Below are positions 16,761 through 25,805 of a stretch of 64,000 nt of DNA, in pieces. The stretch's first letter is position 1. Each line of letters begins with the position of its first letter. Source of the stretch: Mycolicibacterium aichiense (GTDB taxonomy: Bacteria; Actinomycetota; Actinomycetes; Mycobacteriales; Mycobacteriaceae); the NCBI RefSeq assembly GCF_010726245.1, contig NZ_AP022561.1, positions 5,084,001 through 5,148,000 on the forward strand. The letters run 5' to 3'. The notes beneath the pieces were generated by a model, which was given only the letters and a program-made list of their open reading frames with translations, had not been told where the DNA came from and ran no database searches. The translations under genes were made by a program, and so were the position numbers.

Positions 16761-17596
16761 TCAAACCCCGCCCGTCAGCCATGCGCATTCTGCCCAGCGC
16801 GACGACGGTGCTGGCCATCTGTGCGGGGCTGACTTCGATCAAGTTCGCGCTGGACGGCCGGCCGCACATCGCGCTGGCCCTGATTGGTGCTGCGGCGGTG
16901 CTCGACGGCATCGACGGCGGCATCGCGCGGGCCCTGGACGCTCAGTCGCGGATGGGCGCCGAGATCGACTCGCTGGCCGACGCGGTGAACTTCGGTGTCG
17001 CGCCGGCGCTGGTGGTCTATGTGACGCTGTTGCCCACCTCGCCGGTCGGCTGGATCTTCGCGTTGCTCTACGCAGTGTGCATCGTGCTGCGGCTGGCCCG
17101 ATTCAACGCACTGCTCGACGACGACACCCGACCCGCCTACACCCGCGAGTACTTCACCGGTATGCCTGCACCGTGCGGTGCGGTCGGCGTGATCGGACCG
17201 CTCGCCGCGATGCTGCAGTTCGGCCACGGCTGGTGGACCTCGCCGTGGTTTGTCTGCTTCTGGTTCGCCGCCAACGCCACCCTGCTGATCAGTCGGGTGC
17301 CCACGCTGGCGCTCAAGGCTGTGAAGATGCCGCCGAACGCCGCGCCGATCCTGCTGATCCTGATCGCTGCCGCCGCGGCGGCGCTGCTGCTGTTCCCGTA
17401 CATCCTGGTCCTGCTGATCATCGCGGGCTACCTGGTCATAATCCCGTTCACCATCCGCAGCCAACGCTGGGTCGCCGCGCGGCCGGAGGCATGGAACGAC
17501 GCACCCAAACAACGGCGCGCGGCGCGGCGCGCGGATCGCCGTGGCCAGCCGAATCGCCGGTCGACCCGCCTCGGCCTGCGCAAGCCCGGTCGCTGA
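16757..17596 (+). CDS. pssA: CDP-diacylglycerol-serine O-phosphatidyltransferase
   Basis: Membrane enzyme forming phosphatidylserine from CDP-DAG and serine. 279 residues with about eight hydrophobic segments. The CDP-alcohol phosphotransferase signature is complete: [12 protein letters not shown] followed by GAEIDSLAD. The last 45 residues are a very basic, probably cytosolic tail ([10 protein letters not shown]). GTG start coupled to psd by a GTGA overlap. The AAA ATPase starts one base after the stop. Corresponds to Rv0436c. Confidence 0.95.
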   Translation: MIKPRPSAMRILPSATTVLAICAGLTSIKFALDGRPHIALALIGAAAVLDGIDGGIARALDAQSRMGAEIDSLADAVNFGVAPALVVYVTLLPTSPVGWIFALLYAVCIVLRLARFNALLDDDTRPAYTREYFTGMPAPCGAVGVIGPLAAMLQFGHGWWTSPWFVCFWFAANATLLISRVPTLALKAVKMPPNAAPILLILIAAAAAALLLFPYILVLLIIAGYLVIIPFTIRSQRWVAARPEAWNDAPKQRRAARRADRRGQPNRRSTRLGLRKPGR

Positions 17597-17597
17597 C

Positions 17598-19775
17598 ATG
17601 GCGCCGTCCAACCTGGCGCTGACCGCACGGTTGAACACCTCCGCGCTGGACTCCCGGCGCGGTGTGGTGCGGCTGCATCCGGAGGCTCTCGCCGCGCTCG
17701 GCATCCGCGAGTGGGATGCGGTGTCGCTCACCGGCTCCCGAACCACCTCCGCAGTCGCCGGGATCGCGCCGGCAGATGTCCCGGCCGGCACCGCGCTACT
17801 GGACGACGTGACGCTGTCCAACGCCGGCCTGCGCCAGGACACCACCGTGCTGGTCGCCCCGGTCACCGTGTATGGCGCACGGTCGGTCACATTGCGCGGC
17901 TCCACGCTGGCCACCCAGTCGGTCTCGTCGGCGACATTGCGCCAGGCGCTGCTCGGCAAGGTGATGACCGTCGGTGACACGGTGTCGCTGCTCCCGCGCG
18001 ACCTTGGTCCCGGGACGTCCACCACCCAGGCCAGCTCGGCGCTGACCTCCTCGGTGGGTATCACCTGGACGTCGGAATTGCTGACCGTGACCGGCACCGA
18101 TCCGGCCGGACCCGTTAGCGTGCAACCGAATTCGTCGGTCACCTGGGGTGACGGTCTGACGCCGGCGGCCGGTGCGTCCGGGCCCACCGCGGCGGTGAGC
18201 CAGCCGACGACGTGGCCGGAGGCCCCGGCGGTGTCGATCGACGACCTCAAGGGCCAGCACGTGCAGGCCGGCCGGCTCACCGAATGGCTCAAACTCGCGC
18301 TCGATCAACCGGAGCTGCTGGAAAAGCTCGGCGCGAAGCCGAATCTGGGCGTCCTGGTCACCGGTCCGGCGGGGGTCGGCAAGGCGACCCTGGTGCGAGC
18401 GGTGTGCGCCGGGCGACGGTTGGTCGAGCTCGACGGGCCTGACACCGGGGCCCTGGCCGCGCAGGATCGGCAGCGCGCTGTTGCCGATGCGGTCGCCACC
18501 GTCACCAACGGCGGTGGCGTGCTGTTGATCACCGATATCGACGCGCTTCTGCCCGCCCCGGCCGAACCGGTGTCAGCGATGATCCTGACCGAGCTGCGCA
18601 AGGCGGTCGTCGCTCCCGGCGTCGTGCTGGTGGCCACCTCCCAGCAGCCCGACGCGGCCGATCCGCGGCTGCGCGCACCGGATCTGTGTGACCGCGAGCT
18701 GGGCCTGAGCCTGCCCGACGGCGCCACCCGCAAGGCACTGCTGGAGGTGCTGCTGCGCGATGTGCCGGCCGGCAGTCTCACGCTGGATGAAATCGCCGAT
18801 CGCACGCCAGGATTCGTTCGTGCCGACCTGGCCGCCCTGGTCCGGGAGGCCGCCCTTCGGGCCGCCGCCCGCGCCAGTGAGGACGGCAAGCCGCCTGCGC
18901 TCACCCAGGACGATCTCACCGGCGCGCTGAGCGTGATCCGGCCGCTCTCGCGCTCGGCCACCGAGGAGGTGTCCGTCGGATCGGTGACGCTCGACGATGT
19001 AGGCGACATGGTCGAGGTCAAGCAGGCGCTGACCGAGGCGGTGCTGTGGCCGCTGCAACATCCCGACACCTTCGCCCGCCTCGGCGTCGAGCCGCCCCGG
19101 GGTGTGCTGCTCTACGGCCCGCCCGGCTGCGGCAAGACATTCGTGGTGCGCGCACTGGCCAGTTCCGGCCGGCTGTCTGTGCACGCGGTGAAGGGCGCCG
19201 AGCTGATGGACAAATGGGTCGGTTCCTCGGAGAAGGCCGTGCGCGAATTGTTCCGTCGGGCAAGGGATTCCGCGCCATCACTGGTCTTTCTCGACGAGAT
19301 CGACGCACTGGCGCCGCGGCGTGGACAAAGCTTCGATTCCGGTGTCACCGACCGGGTGGTGGCCGCGCTGCTGACCGAGCTCGACGGTATCGAGCCGCTG
19401 CGCGACGTCGTCGTGCTCGGCGCCACCAACCGGCCGGATCTGATCGACCCGGCACTGCTGCGCCCCGGCCGGCTGGAGAAGCTGGTGTTCGTCGAGCCGC
19501 CCGACGCCGACGCACGCCGCGAAATCCTGCGCACTGCAGGCAAATCCGTGCCGTTGTCGTCCGACGTCGACCTCGACGCGCTGGCCGGCGAACTGGACGG
19601 ATACAGCGCGGCGGACTGCGTGGCACTGCTGCGCGAGGCGGCCCTGACCGCGATGCGCCGCTCGATCGACGCCGCCGACGTCACCGCTGCCGATGTGGCC
19701 AGGGCCCGCGAGACGGTGCGGCCGTCATTGGATGCGGCGCAGGTGGAGTCGCTGCGGGAGTTTTCCGAACGGTGA
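17598..19775 (+). CDS. Two-domain AAA ATPase, Cdc48/VCP-like (Rv0435c-like)
   Basis: A 725-residue protein with a VCP-like N-domain (residues 1-205) and two AAA modules. D1 has a Walker A GPAGVGKAT (256-264) and a weak Walker B (LLITDIDALLP, with Asp-Ile-Asp replacing the usual Asp-Glu), so it may bind rather than hydrolyse ATP. D2 is canonical: GPPGCGKT at about 505-513, VFLDEIDAL, ATNRPD, and the Arg finger region LLRPGRLEK. Likely a hexameric protein-unfolding or segregase machine; its clients in mycobacteria are unknown. It begins 1 bp after pssA; the ATG at 17598 is preferred to upstream in-frame starts inside pssA. Confidence 0.92.
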   Translation: MAPSNLALTARLNTSALDSRRGVVRLHPEALAALGIREWDAVSLTGSRTTSAVAGIAPADVPAGTALLDDVTLSNAGLRQDTTVLVAPVTVYGARSVTLRGSTLATQSVSSATLRQALLGKVMTVGDTVSLLPRDLGPGTSTTQASSALTSSVGITWTSELLTVTGTDPAGPVSVQPNSSVTWGDGLTPAAGASGPTAAVSQPTTWPEAPAVSIDDLKGQHVQAGRLTEWLKLALDQPELLEKLGAKPNLGVLVTGPAGVGKATLVRAVCAGRRLVELDGPDTGALAAQDRQRAVADAVATVTNGGGVLLITDIDALLPAPAEPVSAMILTELRKAVVAPGVVLVATSQQPDAADPRLRAPDLCDRELGLSLPDGATRKALLEVLLRDVPAGSLTLDEIADRTPGFVRADLAALVREAALRAAARASEDGKPPALTQDDLTGALSVIRPLSRSATEEVSVGSVTLDDVGDMVEVKQALTEAVLWPLQHPDTFARLGVEPPRGVLLYGPPGCGKTFVVRALASSGRLSVHAVKGAELMDKWVGSSEKAVRELFRRARDSAPSLVFLDEIDALAPRRGQSFDSGVTDRVVAALLTELDGIEPLRDVVVLGATNRPDLIDPALLRPGRLEKLVFVEPPDADARREILRTAGKSVPLSSDVDLDALAGELDGYSAADCVALLREAALTAMRRSIDAADVTAADVARARETVRPSLDAAQVESLREFSER

Positions 19776-19790
19776 CGGTGCCGCGGGCCG

Positions 19791-20240
19791 CTAGGCCTGT
19801 TCGGCTAACGCGGCGAGCCGGTCGACCGAGGCCGCCAGTTTGTCCGCAGTGGTGGCGCGCGCTCGGGGCAGACGTTCCGGGTCGGTCAACTCGGTCCAGT
19901 CATAGGTATGCGTGACGACGGTGGTGCCGTCGTCGGCGGCGTCGAGTTGCCAGCGCCAGAGGTGGCCCGGTTGGGCCCCGCCAGGGGGCGCGGGCCGCCA
20001 GGCGATCAGCCGGCCCTCGTCGAACTCGACGACGTGGTTCTCCCGGTCCGCGCCCTGGGTGAGGGTCGTGGTGAAGACGTCGCCGACGGCGCGTACCCGT
20101 TGACCCTGAGCCGCTTGGGCGAGGTTGTCGTTGCCATCCCATTCCGGCTGGCGCGCCGGGTCGGCGATCAATTCGAAGATCCTCGCGGCGGGTGCGGAAA
20201 TCCGTCGGGTGGCACTGACGATTCTGTCCTGCTCAGCCAT
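19791..20240 (-). CDS. SRPBCC-family protein
   Basis: A 149-residue lipid- or ligand-binding fold protein: RIVSATRRISAPAARIFELIADPARQPEWDG is split over the first strand and helix (typical SRPBCC start), later HVVEFDEGRLIAW and TTVVTHTYDWTEL, then a long C-terminal helix. No enzyme motif. Start ATG at 20240 (MAEQDR) is chosen because the family motif begins 11 residues later; a GTG at 20273 would add 11 residues. Convergent with the AAA ATPase, 15 bp apart. Confidence 0.85.
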   Translation of the reverse strand: MAEQDRIVSATRRISAPAARIFELIADPARQPEWDGNDNLAQAAQGQRVRAVGDVFTTTLTQGADRENHVVEFDEGRLIAWRPAPPGGAQPGHLWRWQLDAADDGTTVVTHTYDWTELTDPERLPRARATTADKLAASVDRLAALAEQA

Positions 20241-20280
20241 GCCCCAATTCAACAACACCCGTTGACAGTCCACTTATGAC

Positions 20281-20712
20281 ATGTCAGAGTTGGACGGTAT
20301 GACCACTACCGTCGCCCGGGTCGGAGACCGCGACCGGGAGAACACCGCTGAGCTGCTGTCCCATGCTCTCGCCAAGGGTTACATCGACCTCGCCGAGTAC
20401 GACACCCGTGTCCAGGCGGCGTTCGCCGCGCAGAACGCCGAGGAAATACGCCGAGTCCTCGCCGACCTTCCCGTCGACCACCTGCGACGTAGCGACCCCC
20501 GCCGCGTGGCCGCCCGCAAGCAGGCCGCTCGAGTCTCGCTGCGGCTGCACGCTGCCGGATATCTGGCGATGGTCACGATCGTCGTGGCGGTCTGGTCGGC
20601 GGTGGCCCTCACTACCGGCGAGACCGCGTACTTCTGGCCGGTGTGGCCGATACTGGGCGGCGCGATCGGCTTGCTGGGCCACGTGCTTCCGGTGCGGACT
20701 TTCTGCCGGTAG
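20281..20712 (+). CDS. DUF1707 membrane protein
   Basis: A 143-residue protein. Residues about 12-70 are a DUF1707 (SHOCT-like) helical domain: VGDRDRENTAELLSHAL, IDLAEYDTRV and AALNAEEIRRVLADLP-like segments are visible. Residues about 85-140 form two membrane helices separated by a short loop with aromatic residues (YFWPVWP). The family is common in mycobacteria and of unknown role. A second possible start is the ATG at 20299. A consensus-like TTGACA stands at 20262-20267 but I cannot find a well-spaced -10. Confidence 0.8.
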   Translation: MSELDGMTTTVARVGDRDRENTAELLSHALAKGYIDLAEYDTRVQAAFAAQNAEEIRRVLADLPVDHLRRSDPRRVAARKQAARVSLRLHAAGYLAMVTIVVAVWSAVALTTGETAYFWPVWPILGGAIGLLGHVLPVRTFCR

Positions 20713-20831
20713 TCCGATTGGGGGACACCGGTTTCCTCCCGCCCACCCTCCGATCGGCTGATGCGCAGCCGTCACCGTCTACGGGATCCTTACTGGCACT
20801 TGGCAGATACCTCGAGCGCAGAAGGACACCC

Positions 20832-21224
20832 ATGAACGCGACGATGACCGTGATACCGGATCACCAGGACCCCTGGGGACCGAACCACGACGGGTGGGAG
20901 TTCGAGCTGACCAACACCACCGACCACGATCTGGTGTTCGTCGCAGACATCACCACCAACGTCGCTAGCTGTCCGTCCCGGATCCCTTCGGGCGCAACGG
21001 GATTCCTCAAAGGCACACGGCGCGTCACGGGCGGTCCGGCGAACTGTAACTTCGCCTACCGGCATCCGGATCATGTGTTCGACGCCGGCGGCATCGCCAT
21101 CGTCGCGAGCGCCGACGCCAAGCGCGCCCGCATGACGGCAAACGCATCGGGCACGACCGACGTCCTCTACACCGGCAGTCCTGATGTCAACGGCGTGCAG
21201 ACGGTGGTCTACATGCAGCGCTAG
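20832..21224 (+). CDS. Hypothetical protein
   Basis: 130 residues, not recognised. The ATG at 20832 is supported by AGAAGGA 7 nt upstream. There is no signal peptide or membrane segment. The sequence looks like a small beta-rich domain (WEFELTNTTDHDLVFVADI) with two cysteines about 17 residues apart that might pair. The 120 bp before it show nothing I can name. The stop codon overlaps that of the convergent TetR gene as CTAG (21221-21224). Confidence 0.65.
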   Translation: MNATMTVIPDHQDPWGPNHDGWEFELTNTTDHDLVFVADITTNVASCPSRIPSGATGFLKGTRRVTGGPANCNFAYRHPDHVFDAGGIAIVASADAKRARMTANASGTTDVLYTGSPDVNGVQTVVYMQR

Positions 21225-21823
21225 GCGCCATCCTCGGGCAAGCGGGCACTCAACAGAGCCCGAACAGCCGCCGACAGATCGGCCCGCGCCCACGTCGGCA
21301 TCCCCTCGTCGTGCGCGTGTCGCCGCACCACCGCGTAGGGCAGGTCGACGACCGCCCGGGTGACGGCGTCGACAGCGCGGGCGTCATCGCGACCGTAAAG
21401 CTGGCGAGCCAGCTCAGCCACCCGGTCGGTCAGGGGCGCGTTCATCGCCGTCAGCGTCGCCGTGAATTCCGGGTCCGGCTGGGCGTCGCGGAGATCGCCG
21501 GGCCGGATCGCCAACAGCACGCGCGCGTCCTCGTTGCATTCCGTCGCGAATTCGAGCGCAGCCAGGGCCATCGCAACCGCAACCTCCAGCGGATCCGACC
21601 CGGCCGCAGCCATCGCCCGGGACTGGAAGCGGGTGAGGGCGCGCAGCCACACCGCCGTGACCACCGCGTCGCGATTGCCGAACCGGTGGTACAGCGTGCC
21701 CACCGGGGCACCGCTGGCTTTGGCGATGGCCGCGACGCTCGCCGCGCGAGGCCCCTCCGCGAGGACCAGGCCGCGCGCCGCATCCAGGATGACGTCGGTT
21801 TCGTGCTTCCGCGGGGGTGCCAC
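21221..21823 (-). CDS. TetR-family transcriptional regulator
   Basis: A 200-residue repressor-type protein. The N-terminal helix-turn-helix is standard: ILDAARGLVLAEGP, SVAAIAKASGAPVGTLYHRF. The ligand-binding C-terminal half (residues 60-195) is helical with no identifiable effector. GTG start at 21823. It is divergent from the SRPBCC-like gene, separated by only 21 bp, so it very probably controls that gene and itself. It is 9 kb from the AfsA gene and is not obviously a butyrolactone receptor. Confidence 0.9.
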   Translation of the reverse strand: MAPPRKHETDVILDAARGLVLAEGPRAASVAAIAKASGAPVGTLYHRFGNRDAVVTAVWLRALTRFQSRAMAAAGSDPLEVAVAMALAALEFATECNEDARVLLAIRPGDLRDAQPDPEFTATLTAMNAPLTDRVAELARQLYGRDDARAVDAVTRAVVDLPYAVVRRHAHDEGMPTWARADLSAAVRALLSARLPEDGA

Positions 21824-21830
21824 GATCTAG

Positions 21831-21836
21831 TACAGT
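21831..21836 (+). promoter_or_regulatory. -10 hexamer TACAGT in the TetR/SRPBCC intergenic region
   Basis: TANNNT match 8 nt before the ATG at 21845, inside a 21-bp divergent gap. No Shine-Dalgarno precedes the ATG, suggesting a leaderless message. The TetR operator must overlap this site, but I see no strong dyad. Confidence 0.4.
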
Positions 21837-21844
21837 CCTTCTAT

Positions 21845-22237
21845 ATGGAACGTTTGCCCTATATCGACGAGCATGCCATAACGGTCGCCGCGGACCGGGC
21901 AGCGACGTGGCACGCCGTGCTGCGGACGATGTGCAGCAATCCCGACGACCCCGAGACGGTGCCGTTCGGATTCGCCCTCGAGGCCGCCGAGCAAAACGAA
22001 CGCCTCGCCCTCACCGGACGGCACCCGTTCTCGGTCTATCGATTGATCTTCCTGCTCGACGACGATCCGGCCGGCGGCACCCGGCTGGCGGCGCAGACCT
22101 GGGCGGCCTTTCCGGGATTCACGGGCAGGATCTACCGCGCCTTGGTGATCGGATCCGGCGGACACCGGGTCGTCGTCCGTAACATGCTGAAACGTATTGC
22201 TCGACAAGCACTTTCAGAGCCATCGCCGCGGCGCTGA
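21845..22237 (+). CDS. SRPBCC/DUF2867-like small protein
   Basis: 130 residues, paired with the divergent TetR regulator. A central FSVYRLIFLLDD, a TRLAAQTWAAFPGF strand and a C-terminal basic amphipathic helix (VVRNMLKRIARQ) resemble small mycobacterial SRPBCC/DUF2867 proteins; the family call is tentative. No catalytic motif. Likely a ligand-binding or membrane-peripheral protein induced when the repressor is relieved (inference from arrangement). Confidence 0.65.
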   Translation: MERLPYIDEHAITVAADRAATWHAVLRTMCSNPDDPETVPFGFALEAAEQNERLALTGRHPFSVYRLIFLLDDDPAGGTRLAAQTWAAFPGFTGRIYRALVIGSGGHRVVVRNMLKRIARQALSEPSPRR

Positions 22238-22283
22238 GCACCACGGCATCCCGACCGGACATTCTGCGCACGAGTCAACCACG

Positions 22284-22406
22284 TAGACTGCACGAAGGAA
22301 CTAGCCGAAAACCTTTGGCTGACACCCCGACCGGCCGGTAGATCATTGACGCGCTGGCGTCGACTAGATCGACGACGCGCTCGCGCGTCCATTAGAGCGG
22401 AGTGCC
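22284..22406 (+). promoter_or_regulatory. Structured 5' leader of the Mrp operon
   Basis: A TAGACT hexamer (22284-22289) is the best -10, which would give a leader of about 110 nt. The leader holds two hairpins. One is imperfect around 22303-22320 (AGCC...GGCT). The other is a larger nested one at 22348-22389, with outer arms GACGCGC/GCGCGTC and perfect inner arms CGTCGA/TCGACG (22358-22374). GGAG stands 6 nt before the mrpA ATG, after the structure. It may be an attenuator, an ion-responsive RNA, or simply a stable leader; I do not recognise a known riboswitch consensus. Confidence 0.4.
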
Positions 22407-25307
22407 ATGCTCGTCATCCTGATCGCGCACGCGATTGCCGCCGCCGTGGCGCCGGCTCTCGTGTGGCGATGGGGGCGGCTGGCGTTCTACCCGCTGGCTT
22501 TGGTGCCGGCGGGCTCTCTGGTCTGGGTGGGGCTGAACTGGCCGCAGTCCGGGCGCCCGGCCCCAACCGTGAACATCCCGTGGGCGCCCGAGCTGTCGAT
22601 GAACATCACTCTGCGATTCGACACCCTGACTGCGGTGATGAGTGTGCTCGTCCTGGGCATCGGGGCGCTCGTGCTCTTCTATTGCGCGGAGTACTTCCAC
22701 CACCGTGACGGACACACCGAGAACCGGTTGCCCAGCTTCGCGGCCGAACTCGTCGCATTCTCCGGAGCCATGTTCGGACTGGTGGTCAGCGACAACATGC
22801 TGCTGCTCTACACGTTCTGGGAACTGACCACCGTCTTGTCATTCCTGCTCGTCGGGCACTACGCGGAGCGGGCCACCAGCCGTCGCGCAGCCATGCAGGC
22901 TCTGTTGGTGACCACCGCAGGCGGGCTGGCCATGCTGGTCGGCATCGTGATCCTCGGCCACTCCGCCGGCACCTATCTGCTCTCGGAGCTGGTGGTCAAG
23001 GCTCCGCACGGCACCGCTGTCGCCGTAGGCGTCGTCCTGGTCCTCGTGGGCGCACTGTCCAAGTCCGCGATCGTGCCGTTCCACTTCTGGTTGCCCGGCG
23101 CAATGGCCGCGCCGACCCCGGTCAGCGCCTACCTACACGCGGCCGCAATGGTCAAAGCGGGCGTCTATCTCATCGCCCGGCTCGCGCCCGGGTTCGCCGA
23201 CTCACCGGGATGGCGCCCCACCGTCATCACCCTGGGCGTGCTGACCATGTTGCTGGCCGGATGGCGCGCGGTCCGCGAGAACGATCTCAAGCTGATCCTG
23301 GCGTTCGGCACGGTCAGCCAACTCGGATTCATCACGGTGATGGTGGGTGGCGGCGGTCAGGATCTGATGCTGGCCGGGCTGGCCATGCTGTGTGCGCACG
23401 CGCTGTTCAAGGCGACGCTGTTCATGGTCGTCGGCGTCATCGACCATTCCACCGGCACCCGCGACATTCGCAGGCTGGCGTGGCTGGGCCATCGCATGCC
23501 GGGTCTGTTCGTCATCGCTGCGGCAGCGACCGCCAGCATGGCCGCCATCCCACCATTCCTCGGGTTCGTCGCCAAAGAGGCCGACTTCGAGACCATCGCG
23601 CACAGCCAATCGCTCGGCGCGTGGGCACCGGTCGTGCTCGCCGGCGTGGTGACCGGGTCAGTGTTCACAACGATCTACAGTCTGCGATTCCTGTGGGGTG
23701 CTTTCGCGCGCAAGGGATCTCACGAGCCGACGACGCTGGTGGCCAACCTGCACCGCCCGAAGGTGAGCTTTCTGGTGGCGCCCGCGATCCTGGCTGCGGC
23801 CGGCTTGCTCTTCGGCCTGGTGCCCAGCCGGCTGGACACCACACTGGACGGCTACGCGGCAACCATGCCGGCCGCCGGCGCCGACGACGGCCACTACTAC
23901 TTGGCGCTGTGGCACGGGGTGAACCTGCCGCTGCTGCTGTCCGCGCTGGTGCTGGCGATCGGCATCGGGGCGTTCGTCAGCCGCGAACGGCTGCGCCTCG
24001 CCCAGCTGGGATCCTGGCTGCCGCTGGGTAACGCCGACCGGATCTACGACGCGGTCATCCGCGGCGCCGACGTCGCCTCGGTCCGGCTGACGGCCGTCAC
24101 CCAGCGCGGATCGATTCCCGTCACGCAGTCGGTGATTCTGTCGACGCTGGTGTTGTTCCCCGTCGGGGTGCTGGCGTTCGGCCCGCTCGACCGTCCCGAG
24201 TTCCGGCTGTGGGATTCCCTGGTCCAGCCGGTGGTCGGGCTGCTCATCCTGGCCGCCGCGGTGGCCGCCACGGTGATGCGCAACCGGTTGGCGGCCGTAC
24301 TGCTGGTCGGCATCACCGGCTACGGCTGCGGCGCGATCTTCGCCTTCCACGGCGCCCCCGACCTGGCATTGACCCAGTTCTTGGTGGAAACCCTGACGCT
24401 GGTCATCTTCGTTCTCGTGCTGCGTACGCTGCCCGCCGAGGCCGAGGAATCGCCGCGCTTCCGGCTCCCCCGGATCGCGCTGGCGCTGGCCGTCGGCGCC
24501 ACCGTCACCACCCTGGCCGCGTTCGCGATGGCCGCCCGCACCGGCACCCCGATCGCCGATCTGCTGCCCGAGGCGGCCTATGTCCGCGGGCACGGGTCCA
24601 ACACGGTCAACGTGCTGCTGGTCGACATCCGCGCCTGGGACACCCTCGGGGAAATCTCAGTGCTGGTGGTCGCTGCCACCGGCGTCGCGTCGCTGGTGTT
24701 CCGCAACCGCCGCTTCGGCTCCGCGCCGCGGGTGTCCGACGCCGGCCAGCCCGACATCGGGGCGCTACCGGCGCTCGCCTACAGCCCGGCGGCCGGCGAC
24801 ACCACGTGGCTGCGCGGCAGCGAACTGCGCGACCCGCGCAACCGCTCGCTGGTGCTCGAGGTCGCGACCCGGCTGATCTTCCCGTTGATCATGGTGCTGT
24901 CGGTGTACTTCTTCTTCACCGGACACAACACCCCCGGCGGCGGATTCGCCGGGGGGCTGACCGCCGGCCTGGCTTTGGTGCTGCGTTACCTGGCCGGCGG
25001 GCGCTACGAACTCGGCGAGACATTGCCGCTGGACGCCGGAAAGATCCTGGGGGCGGGTCTGGCGCTGTCGGGCGGCACCGCCGTCGGCTCGATGCTGCTG
25101 GGTGCGCCCGCGTTGTCCTCGGCGGTCATCTCGCTGCACCTGCCGCTGCTGGGCTCGGTGAAGTTTGTCACCGCCCTGTTCTTCGACCTCGGCGTGTATC
25201 TGATCGTGCTGGGCCTGGTGCTCGATGTGCTGCGCAGCCTCGGCGCGCGCATCGACGAGGAACTGGCCACCGCCGCCCGCCCCGCGCTGAGGGCGAAAGC
25301 CTCATGA
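22407..25307 (+). CDS. mrpA: Mrp Na+(K+)/H+ antiporter subunit A with fused MrpB domain
   Basis: Large subunit of the multi-subunit cation/proton antiporter, 966 residues. The first 500 or so residues are a NuoL/ND5-like channel (LLYTFWELTTVLSFLLVGHY, KSAIVPFHFWLPGAMAAPTP and HAAAMVKAGVYL are split conserved blocks). The C-terminal 150 residues (FFTGHNTPGGGFAGGLTAG) are an MnhB domain, so no separate mrpB is needed; none is present. Acts in the plasma membrane in pH and Na+ homeostasis. Starts 169 bp after the preceding gene; its stop overlaps mrpC (ATGA). Confidence 0.95.
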   Translation: MLVILIAHAIAAAVAPALVWRWGRLAFYPLALVPAGSLVWVGLNWPQSGRPAPTVNIPWAPELSMNITLRFDTLTAVMSVLVLGIGALVLFYCAEYFHHRDGHTENRLPSFAAELVAFSGAMFGLVVSDNMLLLYTFWELTTVLSFLLVGHYAERATSRRAAMQALLVTTAGGLAMLVGIVILGHSAGTYLLSELVVKAPHGTAVAVGVVLVLVGALSKSAIVPFHFWLPGAMAAPTPVSAYLHAAAMVKAGVYLIARLAPGFADSPGWRPTVITLGVLTMLLAGWRAVRENDLKLILAFGTVSQLGFITVMVGGGGQDLMLAGLAMLCAHALFKATLFMVVGVIDHSTGTRDIRRLAWLGHRMPGLFVIAAAATASMAAIPPFLGFVAKEADFETIAHSQSLGAWAPVVLAGVVTGSVFTTIYSLRFLWGAFARKGSHEPTTLVANLHRPKVSFLVAPAILAAAGLLFGLVPSRLDTTLDGYAATMPAAGADDGHYYLALWHGVNLPLLLSALVLAIGIGAFVSRERLRLAQLGSWLPLGNADRIYDAVIRGADVASVRLTAVTQRGSIPVTQSVILSTLVLFPVGVLAFGPLDRPEFRLWDSLVQPVVGLLILAAAVAATVMRNRLAAVLLVGITGYGCGAIFAFHGAPDLALTQFLVETLTLVIFVLVLRTLPAEAEESPRFRLPRIALALAVGATVTTLAAFAMAARTGTPIADLLPEAAYVRGHGSNTVNVLLVDIRAWDTLGEISVLVVAATGVASLVFRNRRFGSAPRVSDAGQPDIGALPALAYSPAAGDTTWLRGSELRDPRNRSLVLEVATRLIFPLIMVLSVYFFFTGHNTPGGGFAGGLTAGLALVLRYLAGGRYELGETLPLDAGKILGAGLALSGGTAVGSMLLGAPALSSAVISLHLPLLGSVKFVTALFFDLGVYLIVLGLVLDVLRSLGARIDEELATAARPALRAKAS

Positions 25308-25774
25308 TCGTCTACCTGGTTCCGCTGATCATCATTGGTGGTCTCACCAGTTGTGGTGTCTACCTGTTGCTTTCACGCAACCTGACCCGGATGCTGCTGG
25401 GCCTGCTGCTGACGGGCAACGCGGTCAACCTGTTGATCCTGACCGTCGGCGGCGAAGCCGGCAATCCACCCATCCGCGGCCGGACCAGTGGCGCCGAGAC
25501 GACGACAGCCGACCCGCTGGCCCAGGGCATGATCCTGACCGCGATCGTCATCGCGATGGGGATCGCGGCGTTCGTGCTGGCGCTGACCTACCGCTCGTTC
25601 CGGTTGACCACCGAGGAGGACGTCGGCAACGATCCCGAGGACACCCGGGTGTCCAAGTTGTCCGACTCCGAAGCGGCCTCGATCGACGAGGACGCACCCC
25701 AGCACGTGCCGGAGCGCGACACCAACGAGCCCGACGAACTCGATGCCCTGCCCGGCCACGAGGGGTCGCGATGA
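25304..25774 (+). CDS. mrpC: Mrp antiporter subunit C
   Basis: NuoK-like small subunit, 156 residues. Three membrane helices lie in residues 1-105 (VYLVPLIIIGGLTSCGVYLL, LLGLLLTGNAVNLLIL, MILTAIVIAMGIAAFVLAL). The family PLAQGMILTAIVI segment is present. A further hydrophilic, Asp/Glu-rich tail of about 50 residues is longer than in most MrpC proteins and probably cytoplasmic. Coupled to mrpA by ATGA (25304-25307). mrpD follows after a 31-bp gap. Confidence 0.93.
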   Translation: MIVYLVPLIIIGGLTSCGVYLLLSRNLTRMLLGLLLTGNAVNLLILTVGGEAGNPPIRGRTSGAETTTADPLAQGMILTAIVIAMGIAAFVLALTYRSFRLTTEEDVGNDPEDTRVSKLSDSEAASIDEDAPQHVPERDTNEPDELDALPGHEGSR

Positions 25775-25805
25775 CAGCCACGCGAGAAGCGAAGCGGGAT
25801 CGCGC

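Noticed and set aside
21221..21823. TetR regulator considered as the gamma-butyrolactone receptor for the AfsA homologue
   Set aside because: It is 17 kb from the AfsA gene, paired closely with another gene, and shows no ArpA-type feature I can recognise.
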